A stretch of 15,642 nt of DNA from JBGSBR01 sp041730495 (lineage in GTDB: Bacteria; Patescibacteriota; Microgenomatia; UBA1406; GWC2-37-13): assembly GCA_041730495.1 (NCBI GenBank), contig JBGSBR010000024.1:1-15642 (forward strand), in the 5' to 3' direction. This document shows, piece after piece, positions 6,567-13,867 of this stretch (positions are counted from its first letter, which is position 1; each line of letters opens with the position of its first letter). The position numbers were made by a program, and so were the translations under genes. The notes below the pieces were generated by a model. It did not search any database. It was not told the origin of the DNA and saw only the letters and a program-made list of their open reading frames with translations.

Positions 6567-9500
6567 ATGTCTCGTCCAAAACGAAAATCACCCATCATCG
6601 GCTTCTTTATATATGGCGTTGTCTTTTTATTTCTGTGTGCTGTAGTACTTAACCTCTTTGTAAATACCGCGACAGCAGTGACATATGTTAGCGACACATT
6701 TACCCGCACTGTCTCCAATGGGTGGGGTACAGCAGAGCCAGGTACTGCGGGATCATATACCTTAGCCGGTGGCACAGCAGCGGACTATGCAGTCAATGGT
6801 TCACAAGGTACTATAACTATTAATGCGGCAAACACTACTCGTATGGCTAATCTTCAGACAGTCTCTGTAGCTGATGTCGATATGCAGGTGAAGTTTAAAG
6901 CAAACAAAACTCCAACTGGTGGTAGTTATCTCGTTTATCTCGCAGGAAGAAGACAGGTAGCTGGTGGTACCAATGAATATCGCGGTAGAGTCACAATAGG
7001 AACTGATAATAGTATGCTTTTGAAAGCAAGTAGAAATGTCAGTAATGTCGAAACTGATTTAGGGACTGGATTTACGACAGGTTTAACGTTTCAAGCAGAT
7101 ACGTTTTATAATCTCCGATTCAAGGTGTTGGGTGCAAGTAATCCAGTACTCCGAGTAAAAATTTGGCAAGATGGTACATCTGAGCCAACAAGCTGGCAGG
7201 TAGTCGAAACTGATACAAGTAACAGTTTCCCGTCGGCTGGGCATGTCGGTATTCGTACGTTTACTCAATCTGGGGTATCAAATACGCCAGTCGTATTTAC
7301 GTTTGATGATTTCAGTGTCGCTGATGGAGCAATTGAGCCGACTGATACCCCTACTCCGACAGCTACGCTAACAAACACCCCAACACCGACTGCCACACCA
7401 ACGGTAACTCCAACCCCATCAAATACACCAACCCCATCAAATACACCGACACCTACCCCTACCACAGATCCTAGTAATTTAGTACAAGATGCCTATGGTC
7501 GTACGACAAGTAACTCATGGGGATCTGCTGATGTTGGCGGCACCTATATACATACTAGTGGAAGTAGTAGTGCATATAGTGTTGATGGCAGTCGCGGATT
7601 GATAACACATTCAGCTACTAATACTACATTGGTGGCTAATCATACATCTGTCGCACAGCTTAATACCGATGCTACAATCACTGTAAATACTGATAAAGTT
7701 GCTGCGGGAGGAAGTTATTTCGTTTATCTCACTGCTCGTAAAGGAGCAGGTGGAGCAGGTACCAATGAGTATCGTGGACGAGTAACATTCACAACTGCAG
7801 GGTTAATACAGATTCGTGGCACGAAATTTATACAAGGAACTGGTGAGACTAATTTAGGTTCAACATATACTTCGAGTCTTACGCATGTTGCTGGCACTGA
7901 TTACAAAGTGCGCTTCAATGTATATGGCACAAGTCCCACCAGACTTAGTATGAAAGTATGGCAGGCTTCTGGTAGTGAGCCGAGTAGTTGGCAGTTCGTG
8001 GCCGATGATAGTGAAACAGCATTACAGAATACTGGTGCTGTCGGTATAACTACACTACTGGCAAGTGCAGTATCCAATGCGCCAGTAGTATTCTCATTTG
8101 ATAATTATGCTGTTATCGTAGCTACTGCAGATACTGCACCTACAAGCACACCCACGCCAACTCTTTCATCGACACCAACACTTACACCCTCACCAGGTCC
8201 TGCGAACTTGACAGTAAATACAGCAGCCTTAGAAACAACGAGTAACCTCAAGCTCGGTACAACTCATGTAGAAAATAGTCTAGAACCAGATTTTGATGCA
8301 ACTGCAGTCGCAGCAGCCAAAGAGTTATTACGAAACGGTCTCGATTTTCAAAATCAACATATCATGGGCTTCGGTGCAGGTAATATCTGGGATAATCCCA
8401 ATGTAACCAATCCATCATTGTGGCAATGGAATAGTGTTGATGAACGGCTTGAGATCATGGATGACACTGATGCAGAACCCGTCGTTACTCTTTGTTGTGC
8501 ACCAACATGGATGGTAGATAGTAGTTGGTATGTCGGTAAATATGATGGTAATACCTCAAGTTATTCCACCACAGGTAGTGCCGGTAAGATGGATATTAAT
8601 CGTGCTGGTAATATTCGTAACGTTTACCTCAATAACATAAGTCAGCAAGATACTCTTTCCACTGTGAAAGTTAATCCCAGTAAATTAGCTACAGGATCCG
8701 GTATTTATGCATACATTGTGACACGCAAGGTCGATGCTACCAAAATGTATTATTCGAAACTTCGGTTTAAAGCAGATGGCAGTGCTGAAGTATCTGCTGC
8801 AAAGTTCATCGACGGAGTTGAAACAGCAATTGGTACACCACAAACTGTTGTCGGGTTAACGTACGCAGCAGGGCAATCAGTGAATCTTAAAACTGAGGTA
8901 ACAGGCACCAGTCCGACGAGCATATCGATCAAAGCGTGGCTGGCTTCAGGATCAGAACCAGGCAGCTGGCAGTTTACCGCGACTGATTCAGAAGCATCAT
9001 TGCAAACATCTGGAGCGGTGGGTCTCAAATCATATACTGATGTTGATGTCACCAACACCACCTTAAGTTTGAGCTATGACGATTACACGGTGACTTCGAT
9101 AGATGGTGTTACTACCTATGTCAATGATACATTTACTCGTTCAGGAACCTCATCTTGGGGAACTGCAACTATTGGTGGTGCATATACGATTACAGGTGGT
9201 AATAATACAGATTTTGATCTCGTCGAAGAAGCAATGCTCGATCAATATGAAGATGACTATGCAGAGCTCGTTGAAGAGGTGGTAAATAGATATGATGGTG
9301 ATGATTTTCCAAAAGTAAATCATTTCCTTGTTTGGAATGAAATGAAAGGAATGTTTGATCTGGATGATAATCGTTGGAAATATGAAAAATATAATCGTTT
9401 ATATGGGTTACTTTATGACAAAATAAAACTGAATAATCCTGCAGCAAACGTGGGTGGTCCATATGTCCGTATGTCACTTTATAAATATCCGAAAACAGCG

Positions 9501-11189
9501 GAGATTGACTCTGAGTTGCATGATGCAAATGTTTACGGTCAAGTAGATGATCGCGCACTTGATGTCGTGCGAGAATGGCTCAACTGGCTTGATACTAATC
9601 GTGATACGGATGGCAATATAAAAGCGCAGTTCCTGGCAGTAGATGGTGGAGTCAACAAAGCAACCGGTGCTGATCCTGAACCTGCAAATATCTTCTTAGC
9701 AACTAAAGTTTATACGGATTCAGTTGCCTGGCTAGAAACGCAACTAGCAGGAAAAGGTTTTGATCTGCCGATTTGGTACTCTGAAGATTATGTTCATCCA
9801 TCGACTGCTGATCCTGGATCAATTGATCCTGAATTACAGCCTGCAGGGCTTGCCATGATGCTCAGAAGACATGTCCTTGCCGGTACTGCCGTATCACTAC
9901 GTTGGTCACCTGAAGAGCAACTTTCTAATTCTGATGTACCAGAGGGAAATCGGCAAAACCTTTATACATCAACCAAGTTTGCAGGAGGTGGACAACCATA
10001 TGAAAACTATTATGTCTATAAATACTTTCATGATTATTTTGGACGTGATGTACAGATCAGACCTGTAGCAGGACAAACACAAACTGTTTATGCACTGGCG
10101 ACTACAAATAAAATATTATTGATCAATATTGATGATGAGTCATCAGAGGTGTCTGTGAATGGTAGACAGCTGGAAGATCTAGAACCATATGAAGTACGAT
10201 TAGTAGATTTAGTCACATCTGAATCTTCTGCAGGTAGTTCAGGCTCATCATCCAATACACCCAGTATTAGACAATGTGATGCTCCTAAACCAGGCCCTTC
10301 TGCACCAAGAATTTATGCTGCTTTGAAACGCAGTTCAACCTCGGTTGAGTTGTTTTTCACTGAACCAAGTCTTCCGTATGACCATTATGTGTTGCGGTAT
10401 GGTATACAAAGCGGCGAGTATGAGTATGGCGCAGACAATCTAGGTGAGCGTGGAATGAGGACTTATATTGTCCAAAGTTTGTCACCAGGTAAAACATATT
10501 ATTTCCAGATAAGAGCTGGTAATAGCTGTGCCAGTGGTGAGTGGTCCAATGAGTTTGCAGTGACTATGGGTGGATCAATTGTTTCAGATCAAAGTTTCTC
10601 TTCATCTTCATCTAGCCAATCTAAATCATCAACAAGCGTCAATAGTTGTAAAAATACGTACACAGTGAAAGCAGGTGATGCACTGCAAACCATTGCACTT
10701 AGATTACTAGGTGATGAAGCAGCATATACAGAGATTATCAGATTAAATAAGAAGACATATCCGTCTTTAGCTAAATCAAATATGATTGATGTCGGATGGG
10801 AACTGCATATACCGTGTGACTCGCCTACTGCTACGATCTCACCAACAAATGCACAACGTGATAGTGCTCGTAGTACAATGCAGATTATTTTCAAAGACAT
10901 GAAAGGGAACCCATTACAAAATGCAAAGTTACTCCTCACACCAGGAGATATCACTGCCAACACAAACTCACAAGGTAAAGTAACATATAAGGATATTGCA
11001 AAACAAGAATACCAGCTTACACTCACTGTCCAAGCCAAAGACTATGAGTTTATCGTAGATCCACGAGTGAGGCTCACATACGAATTTACAGTTGATGTTG
11101 AGACATCTCGATGGAGTGTAAACTGGGGAGCATTGTTGGGATCTGTGGTCGGTGCTTTTTCTGTAGTAATTTCTTTATTTAATAATTAA
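6567..11189 (+). CDS. Giant multidomain surface glycoside hydrolase-like protein
   Basis: A 1540-residue exported protein. Order: basic N-terminus and membrane segment (about 9-32); jelly-roll-like module 1 (41-253, begins DTFTRT-x-x-NGWG); Thr/Pro linker (254-302); module 2 (303-517); a second linker; a (beta/alpha)8-type hydrolase domain from about 546, interrupted at 652-883 by a third, permuted module; hydrolase continued with VWNEMKG (E925, probable acid/base) and IWYSED (E1073, probable nucleophile), resembling GH39/clan A; a beta domain to about 1213; Ser-rich linker; fibronectin type III domain (about 1238-1338); Ser-rich linker; LysM (about 1363-1415, YTVKAGD start); an Ig/carboxypeptidase-regulatory-like domain (about 1433-1515); C-terminal hydrophobic helix (about 1519-1537). 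Expected to sit on the cell surface, binding and cutting a polysaccharide. GH class is likely, substrate unknown. No clear Shine-Dalgarno; TAAAAT at 6550-6555 may be its -10. Confidence 0.8.
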   Translation: MSRPKRKSPIIGFFIYGVVFLFLCAVVLNLFVNTATAVTYVSDTFTRTVSNGWGTAEPGTAGSYTLAGGTAADYAVNGSQGTITINAANTTRMANLQTVSVADVDMQVKFKANKTPTGGSYLVYLAGRRQVAGGTNEYRGRVTIGTDNSMLLKASRNVSNVETDLGTGFTTGLTFQADTFYNLRFKVLGASNPVLRVKIWQDGTSEPTSWQVVETDTSNSFPSAGHVGIRTFTQSGVSNTPVVFTFDDFSVADGAIEPTDTPTPTATLTNTPTPTATPTVTPTPSNTPTPSNTPTPTPTTDPSNLVQDAYGRTTSNSWGSADVGGTYIHTSGSSSAYSVDGSRGLITHSATNTTLVANHTSVAQLNTDATITVNTDKVAAGGSYFVYLTARKGAGGAGTNEYRGRVTFTTAGLIQIRGTKFIQGTGETNLGSTYTSSLTHVAGTDYKVRFNVYGTSPTRLSMKVWQASGSEPSSWQFVADDSETALQNTGAVGITTLLASAVSNAPVVFSFDNYAVIVATADTAPTSTPTPTLSSTPTLTPSPGPANLTVNTAALETTSNLKLGTTHVENSLEPDFDATAVAAAKELLRNGLDFQNQHIMGFGAGNIWDNPNVTNPSLWQWNSVDERLEIMDDTDAEPVVTLCCAPTWMVDSSWYVGKYDGNTSSYSTTGSAGKMDINRAGNIRNVYLNNISQQDTLSTVKVNPSKLATGSGIYAYIVTRKVDATKMYYSKLRFKADGSAEVSAAKFIDGVETAIGTPQTVVGLTYAAGQSVNLKTEVTGTSPTSISIKAWLASGSEPGSWQFTATDSEASLQTSGAVGLKSYTDVDVTNTTLSLSYDDYTVTSIDGVTTYVNDTFTRSGTSSWGTATIGGAYTITGGNNTDFDLVEEAMLDQYEDDYAELVEEVVNRYDGDDFPKVNHFLVWNEMKGMFDLDDNRWKYEKYNRLYGLLYDKIKLNNPAANVGGPYVRMSLYKYPKTAEIDSELHDANVYGQVDDRALDVVREWLNWLDTNRDTDGNIKAQFLAVDGGVNKATGADPEPANIFLATKVYTDSVAWLETQLAGKGFDLPIWYSEDYVHPSTADPGSIDPELQPAGLAMMLRRHVLAGTAVSLRWSPEEQLSNSDVPEGNRQNLYTSTKFAGGGQPYENYYVYKYFHDYFGRDVQIRPVAGQTQTVYALATTNKILLINIDDESSEVSVNGRQLEDLEPYEVRLVDLVTSESSAGSSGSSSNTPSIRQCDAPKPGPSAPRIYAALKRSSTSVELFFTEPSLPYDHYVLRYGIQSGEYEYGADNLGERGMRTYIVQSLSPGKTYYFQIRAGNSCASGEWSNEFAVTMGGSIVSDQSFSSSSSSQSKSSTSVNSCKNTYTVKAGDALQTIALRLLGDEAAYTEIIRLNKKTYPSLAKSNMIDVGWELHIPCDSPTATISPTNAQRDSARSTMQIIFKDMKGNPLQNAKLLLTPGDITANTNSQGKVTYKDIAKQEYQLTLTVQAKDYEFIVDPRVRLTYEFTVDVETSRWSVNWGALLGSVVGAFSVVISLFNN
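7411..7446 (+). repeat. 18-base perfect tandem repeat in the Thr/Pro linker
   Basis: Two identical copies of CAACCCCATCAAATACAC (7411-7428, 7429-7446) lie in the linker between modules 1 and 2, encoding Thr-Pro-Ser-Asn-Thr-Pro. The whole linker 7330-7475 is low-complexity Thr/Pro and probably varies in length by slippage. Confidence 0.85.
8518..9215 (+). other. Permuted binding-module insertion inside the hydrolase domain
   Basis: Residues 652-883 of the giant protein. The block starts at SSWYVGKYDG, matching the second strand of modules 1 and 2 (NGWG, NSWG), runs through a complete module ending LSYDDYTV, then adds the module start again (VNDTFTR...SSWGTATIGGAYTITGG) before the hydrolase resumes at FDLVEEAM. 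The first strand therefore sits at the C-terminus: a circularly permuted insertion that keeps the frame on both sides. Confidence 0.7.
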
Positions 11190-11199
11190 CAATAATCAT

Positions 11200-11577
11200 A
11201 TGAAAATCGATGCTATTGGAGTTACATCCAAAGATCTGAGAAAAACCGTTTCGTTTTACGAATTGCTTGGTTTTACCTTTCCAGAAATGTCAGGAGATGA
11301 AGATCATATCGAAGCTACTTCTCCAGCAGGCGTGAGATTGATGATTGATTCTGCATCGCTCATCGAAAGCATTATCGGTGAAGCTCCACGACCTGGAAAT
11401 GCCTCTGCGTTTGCCATACTTTGCGAGACAGTAGATGAAGTCAATCAAGTAACTCAAAAAATCCAAGATGCAGGATACACTGTCATCAAAGAACCCTGGG
11501 ATGCTGAGTGGGGACAACGATATGCGATAGTCGCAGATCCTGATGGCTACAAAGTTGATTTGTTTGCTGCTTTGTAA
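11200..11577 (+). CDS. VOC (glyoxalase/bleomycin-resistance fold) protein
   Basis: A 125-residue protein with the two beta-alpha-beta-beta-beta repeats of the vicinal oxygen chelate fold. The N-terminal repeat has VTSKDLRKTVSFYELLGF (about 8-25) and the C-terminal one ends IVADPDGYKVDLF (about 111-123). E-x(n)-ligand patterns are weaker than in glyoxalase I: the first metal histidine position (near G7) is not His. It may be a metal-independent binding or resistance protein rather than a glyoxalase. It begins 10 bases after the giant surface gene, and the next gene starts two bases after its stop, so the three may be transcribed together. Confidence 0.8.
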   Translation: MKIDAIGVTSKDLRKTVSFYELLGFTFPEMSGDEDHIEATSPAGVRLMIDSASLIESIIGEAPRPGNASAFAILCETVDEVNQVTQKIQDAGYTVIKEPWDAEWGQRYAIVADPDGYKVDLFAAL

Positions 11578-11579
11578 AG

Positions 11580-11864
11580 ATGAATAAACTATTGCGCATA
11601 GTTTTCATCTCTCTTGTTCTTGTATTTAGTTTTCATCTCGTGCGTGATGTGATGGAAATACTAGGTTTTCAAAATACGTTTACGATGATTGCTAAACGAT
11701 CCCATTTGTGGTGCTCTGATTATTGTGATTATGTCACGATCCTACCTGAGTTATTTGTTATTATCGGAAGTTTGATTGTTTTGAAACGAAACACTATTGG
11801 TTTACTAGGTAAATTAGTTTTACTGTCTCTTATATTTTGGCCACTGGCATATTATCTTCCTTAA
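11580..11864 (+). CDS. Small three-helix membrane protein, unknown
   Basis: A 94-residue hydrophobic protein with helices at about 5-24, 54-69 and 75-92, and a polar loop with two cysteines (C45, C49; W-C-S-D-Y-C) that could form a disulfide or bind metal. I do not recognise the family. It starts two bases after the preceding VOC gene, which indicates translational coupling, and no independent promoter or ribosome site is seen. Confidence 0.7.
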   Translation: MNKLLRIVFISLVLVFSFHLVRDVMEILGFQNTFTMIAKRSHLWCSDYCDYVTILPELFVIIGSLIVLKRNTIGLLGKLVLLSLIFWPLAYYLP

Positions 11865-11876
11865 ATATGTATAAGT

Positions 11877-11885
11877 TGTTACAAT
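11877..11885 (+). promoter_or_regulatory. Extended -10 promoter of the second VOC gene
   Basis: TG-T-TACAAT at 11877-11885 ends five bases before ATG 11891, so the expected +1 falls at or next to the start codon (leaderless). Confidence 0.55.
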
Positions 11886-11890
11886 GAAGT

Positions 11891-12277
11891 ATGAAATTTT
11901 TCCACACCGCACTCGCAGTCGAGAATCTCGAAGAGTCACAAACCTTTTATGAAAACGTCTTTGAGATGAAGCTCAAAAGTCAGGGAGAACGACCAGAGAT
12001 CAATGTCCGTTTCCTGATCCTTGAAGGAACTGATGGTATTTGTTTAGAGCTGTTTGAGCATAATATGCCAGATTCACTTGAAGAGAATCTGATGGATTTT
12101 AGTAAAGTCGGCTATAAACATATTTCATTTAGTGTCGATGATGTCGATGCGGCAGTTGATCTTGCGGTCAAGCATGGAGCCAAAGTTTTGTGGCCACCAA
12201 AAGCTGGGGTGACTGTTAAAAGGATTGCATTTGTGAGTGATCCAAATGGATTACCTATTGAGTTAGTACAACTTTAA
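11891..12277 (+). CDS. Glyoxalase I-like VOC protein
   Basis: A 128-residue protein close in length and pattern to lactoylglutathione lyase. H5 (FFHTALAV), the Glu in LELFE (about 54), the His in YKHISF (about 77) and the Glu in PIELVQL (about 125) match the four metal ligands H-E-H-E of glyoxalase I. Reaction in that family: isomerisation of the hemithioacetal of methylglyoxal and a thiol. Whether this organism makes glutathione is unknown, so another thiol or substrate is possible. It has its own extended -10 and no Shine-Dalgarno site. It is more canonical in ligands than the VOC protein at 11200. Confidence 0.85.
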   Translation: MKFFHTALAVENLEESQTFYENVFEMKLKSQGERPEINVRFLILEGTDGICLELFEHNMPDSLEENLMDFSKVGYKHISFSVDDVDAAVDLAVKHGAKVLWPPKAGVTVKRIAFVSDPNGLPIELVQL

Positions 12278-12312
12278 ATTGTAATATAAAGTTAAGAAAC
12301 TGAACTAAAAAC

Positions 12313-12340
12313 TTGCATTATTTTTATAATGTGATAATAT
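12313..12340 (+). promoter_or_regulatory. Promoter of micro-ORF 1 (leader of the downstream operon)
   Basis: TTGCAT (12313-12318), a 16-base spacer with a TG-A extension (12332-12334), then TAATAT (12335-12340). ATG follows nine bases later (12350), so the leader is about 3 bases. Confidence 0.6.
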
Positions 12341-12349
12341 AAAGTCGCT

Positions 12350-12430
12350 ATGGAACTATTTAGTAAACACACATATTCTGCCAAACACTGGTATAAAACC
12401 AGTGCCGGGAGTCTATGGTGTAAAAACTAA
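12350..12430 (+). CDS. Micro-ORF 1, 26-residue Trp-containing peptide
   Basis: ATG 12350 to TAA 12428-12430. The core is HWYKTSAGSLWCKN (residues 13-26), with Trp at 14 and 23; the peptide is basic. It is paralogous to micro-ORF 2: WYKTS-x-G-x-x-W is common to both, and the 16 bases coding the centre (CTGGTATAAAACCAGT) are identical, including synonymous positions. A good promoter lies immediately upstream and an intrinsic terminator begins 24 bases after the stop. It is either a leader peptide whose translation controls the terminator or a true small-peptide gene. No known family recognised. Confidence 0.6.
   Translation: MELFSKHTYSAKHWYKTSAGSLWCKN
12386..12404 (+). other. Hairpin inside micro-ORF 1
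   Basis: CACTGGT/ACCAGTG, seven pairs, loop ATAAA, formed by the WYKTS codons. Relative to copy 2 the outermost pair changes C-G to A-U, a compensatory difference that supports an RNA structure. Confidence 0.6.
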
Positions 12431-12462
12431 ATAAATACATAAGTAAACACTATACCCTCCCG
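12406..12462 (+). promoter_or_regulatory. Putative antiterminator stem, copy 1
   Basis: CGGGAG (12406-12411) and ATGGTGT (12415-12421), both in the last codons of micro-ORF 1, can pair with CTCCCG (12457-12462) and ACACTAT (12447-12453). This uses the 5' arm of the terminator, so the two structures exclude each other. Confidence 0.5.
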
Positions 12463-12481
12463 AGACGGAGGGTTTTTTTTT
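12455..12481 (+). terminator. Intrinsic terminator 1
   Basis: CCCTCC (12455-12460), a 6-base loop, GGAGGG (12467-12472), then nine T. It starts 24 bases after the micro-ORF 1 stop codon. Confidence 0.85.
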
Positions 12482-12507
12482 GGAAAATTATCAATTTAAT
12501 TGTTTTT

Positions 12508-12591
12508 ATGAACACACAATTTGTCTATAAACATCACATCTATATGAGCTGGTATAAAACCAGTTCAGGGAGGGTGTGGTATTGGCATTAG
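12508..12591 (+). CDS. Micro-ORF 2, 27-residue Trp-rich peptide
   Basis: ATG 12508 to TAG 12589-12591. The core is SWYKTSSGRVWYWH (residues 14-27), with Trp at 15, 24 and 26. It aligns with micro-ORF 1 in both peptide and DNA (similarity extends upstream through TAAACA-y-CACAT). TTTAAT at 12495-12500, seven bases before the ATG, could be its own -10, or it may be reached by readthrough of terminator 1. As in copy 1 the stop is followed after 24 bases by a terminator. Function unknown: leader peptide or small secreted/toxic peptide. Confidence 0.6.
   Translation: MNTQFVYKHHIYMSWYKTSSGRVWYWH
12546..12566 (+). other. Hairpin inside micro-ORF 2
   Basis: GAGCTGGT/ACCAGTTC, eight pairs including one G-U, with the same ATAAA loop as copy 1, again formed by the WYKTS codons. 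Confidence 0.6.
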
Positions 12592-12621
12592 CAGCCGTTA
12601 CACGTATTAGATACACCCTCC
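12569..12621 (+). promoter_or_regulatory. Putative antiterminator stem, copy 2
   Basis: GGAGGGTGT (12569-12577, codons of G-R-V) is a perfect 9-base complement of ACACCCTCC (12613-12621). The latter contains the entire 5' arm of terminator 2, so antiterminator and terminator are mutually exclusive. Confidence 0.55.
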
Positions 12622-12641
12622 TGAAACGGAGGGTTTTTTTT
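12616..12641 (+). terminator. Intrinsic terminator 2
   Basis: CCCTCC (12616-12621), loop TGAAAC, GGAGGG (12628-12633), then eight T. It lies 28 bases before the next gene, where it would act as an attenuator. Confidence 0.85.
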
Positions 12642-12669
12642 AACCCAAATTTATTAATTATTTTTATAT

Positions 12670-13845
12670 ATGAGTAGAGAATTTATCAGTATTGCCGATC
12701 CTAGCGGATCTACTGCAATCAATTTGGAACAACGAGATCTCGATCAAGGAGACTTATTTCCCGGCATGGATTGTGTACCAATCCCAGTCGATGCCGCAGG
12801 TTTTATTACAAACAAAGGAATACGTAAGGAAGTACAAAAGGTAGCTGGATTACAAGAGAATGGTACCTTTCCCCGTCAGTTGCAGAGAGGAGGTATTTTA
12901 TTGAAAGATCAAAAGAATGGTGGAAGATTTGTGGAGTATGTCTCAGACACAAGTGGTAATCCATTTTTCCTGAAAGTACGGGGTGCAGAGCGAATGCTGA
13001 CAAATCCGAGAGAGTTGCGAATAGTCAGTGGACCATGCTTGTTTAGTGTGAGTGGTGCTGAAGTAATCAATACAGATGGTAGTACTACTACATTGACGAT
13101 GCCCGGAGTAGCTATCGATAAAGAAGTTGCTGGTCTACAGATCCAAGAAGAGATCTCATTGTATGAGATCGAGTCACTTGAGCGACTCACACGTACTATC
13201 GGAGAGTATACACAAGGTGTAGATATGCCATGTGCAGTAGCTGTCAATGTACCACGGTCTGAATACTACTTGTATGCACTTGATGCTTTTAATCAAGGTC
13301 TGATGGGCAAAGATATTGCTACTGAGTATTTCGATAAAGTAGATGCACGATCTAATCGTATCCGTAATCTTTTTGTTTCACGAATACAAAGCAATGCACC
13401 GACAGCCGATATTTTCATGTCAAATATCAATGAGCCGTTGGCGGATTTTGTCCGAGCACAGGTCATACGTGGACTCAGACCGTCTCTTGCTGAAATGCTT
13501 GAACGGACTGCAGCTACTGATTATGTCGCGAGTGCCCTGGTGCAAGTGTTACAGCCACAGACATACAATCAGTTGAATTACTTGGGTTATATCTATGAAG
13601 AGATGATCAACGGTATAGGAGTCGGTAGAGCTGCTGTGGCTATCGAAAATCCATCTGAAGAGATGATATATGTGCAGGTCGAGCGAATGGCCAAATTATT
13701 TGCTGCGGATCAAACAGAAGTAAATACGATGGCAGTTTACCCACATCAGCAAGTGGTGACCGAAGAGCCTATTAAAAATTTGTACTTTTTACCAGGTGCA
13801 GCGTCTTTGTCGACGATCCGACCAGTATTACGTCAGTATCGTTAA
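12670..13845 (+). CDS. Unrecognised 391-residue protein
   Basis: I do not recognise this protein. No signal peptide or membrane helix is visible, so it is probably cytoplasmic. The N-terminal ~170 residues look beta-rich (FVEYVSDTSGNPFFLKVRG, LRIVSGPCLFSVSG, TTTLTMPGVAID). From about 175 the sequence becomes helical and basic-rich (DARSNRIRNLFVSRI at about 225-239, FVRAQVIRGLRPSLAEMLERT at about 257-277), with another hydrophobic/beta segment near 315-335. A two-domain enzyme or binding protein is plausible. There is no Shine-Dalgarno site; the ATG follows an AT-only stretch. It is the first gene after the twin attenuator-like elements and precedes the DUF917 gene by 22 bases, so all three downstream genes are probably one operon. 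Confidence 0.75.
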   Translation: MSREFISIADPSGSTAINLEQRDLDQGDLFPGMDCVPIPVDAAGFITNKGIRKEVQKVAGLQENGTFPRQLQRGGILLKDQKNGGRFVEYVSDTSGNPFFLKVRGAERMLTNPRELRIVSGPCLFSVSGAEVINTDGSTTTLTMPGVAIDKEVAGLQIQEEISLYEIESLERLTRTIGEYTQGVDMPCAVAVNVPRSEYYLYALDAFNQGLMGKDIATEYFDKVDARSNRIRNLFVSRIQSNAPTADIFMSNINEPLADFVRAQVIRGLRPSLAEMLERTAATDYVASALVQVLQPQTYNQLNYLGYIYEEMINGIGVGRAAVAIENPSEEMIYVQVERMAKLFAADQTEVNTMAVYPHQQVVTEEPIKNLYFLPGAASLSTIRPVLRQYR

Positions 13846-13867
13846 TTATTAATTTATTATTAAAACT

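Noticed and set aside
7265..7465. Minus-strand frame rich in Val-Gly repeats
   Set aside because: It is the reverse reading of the Thr/Pro linker of the giant protein; low-complexity shadow.
12350..12641. CRISPR array or transposon ends for the repeated units
   Set aside because: Only two copies, with coding frames and terminators inside; no spacer regularity, no terminal repeats, no transposase.
12350..12669. Classical trp operon leader
   Set aside because: Trp codons and attenuator logic are present, but no tryptophan biosynthesis or transport gene follows and the Trp codons are not adjacent in copy 1.
12670..13845. tRNA-dependent cyclodipeptide synthase identity for the 391-residue protein
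   Set aside because: The helical, Arg-rich C-terminal half recalls that fold only loosely; I cannot find the family's catalytic Ser/Tyr/Glu motifs, so no function is assigned.
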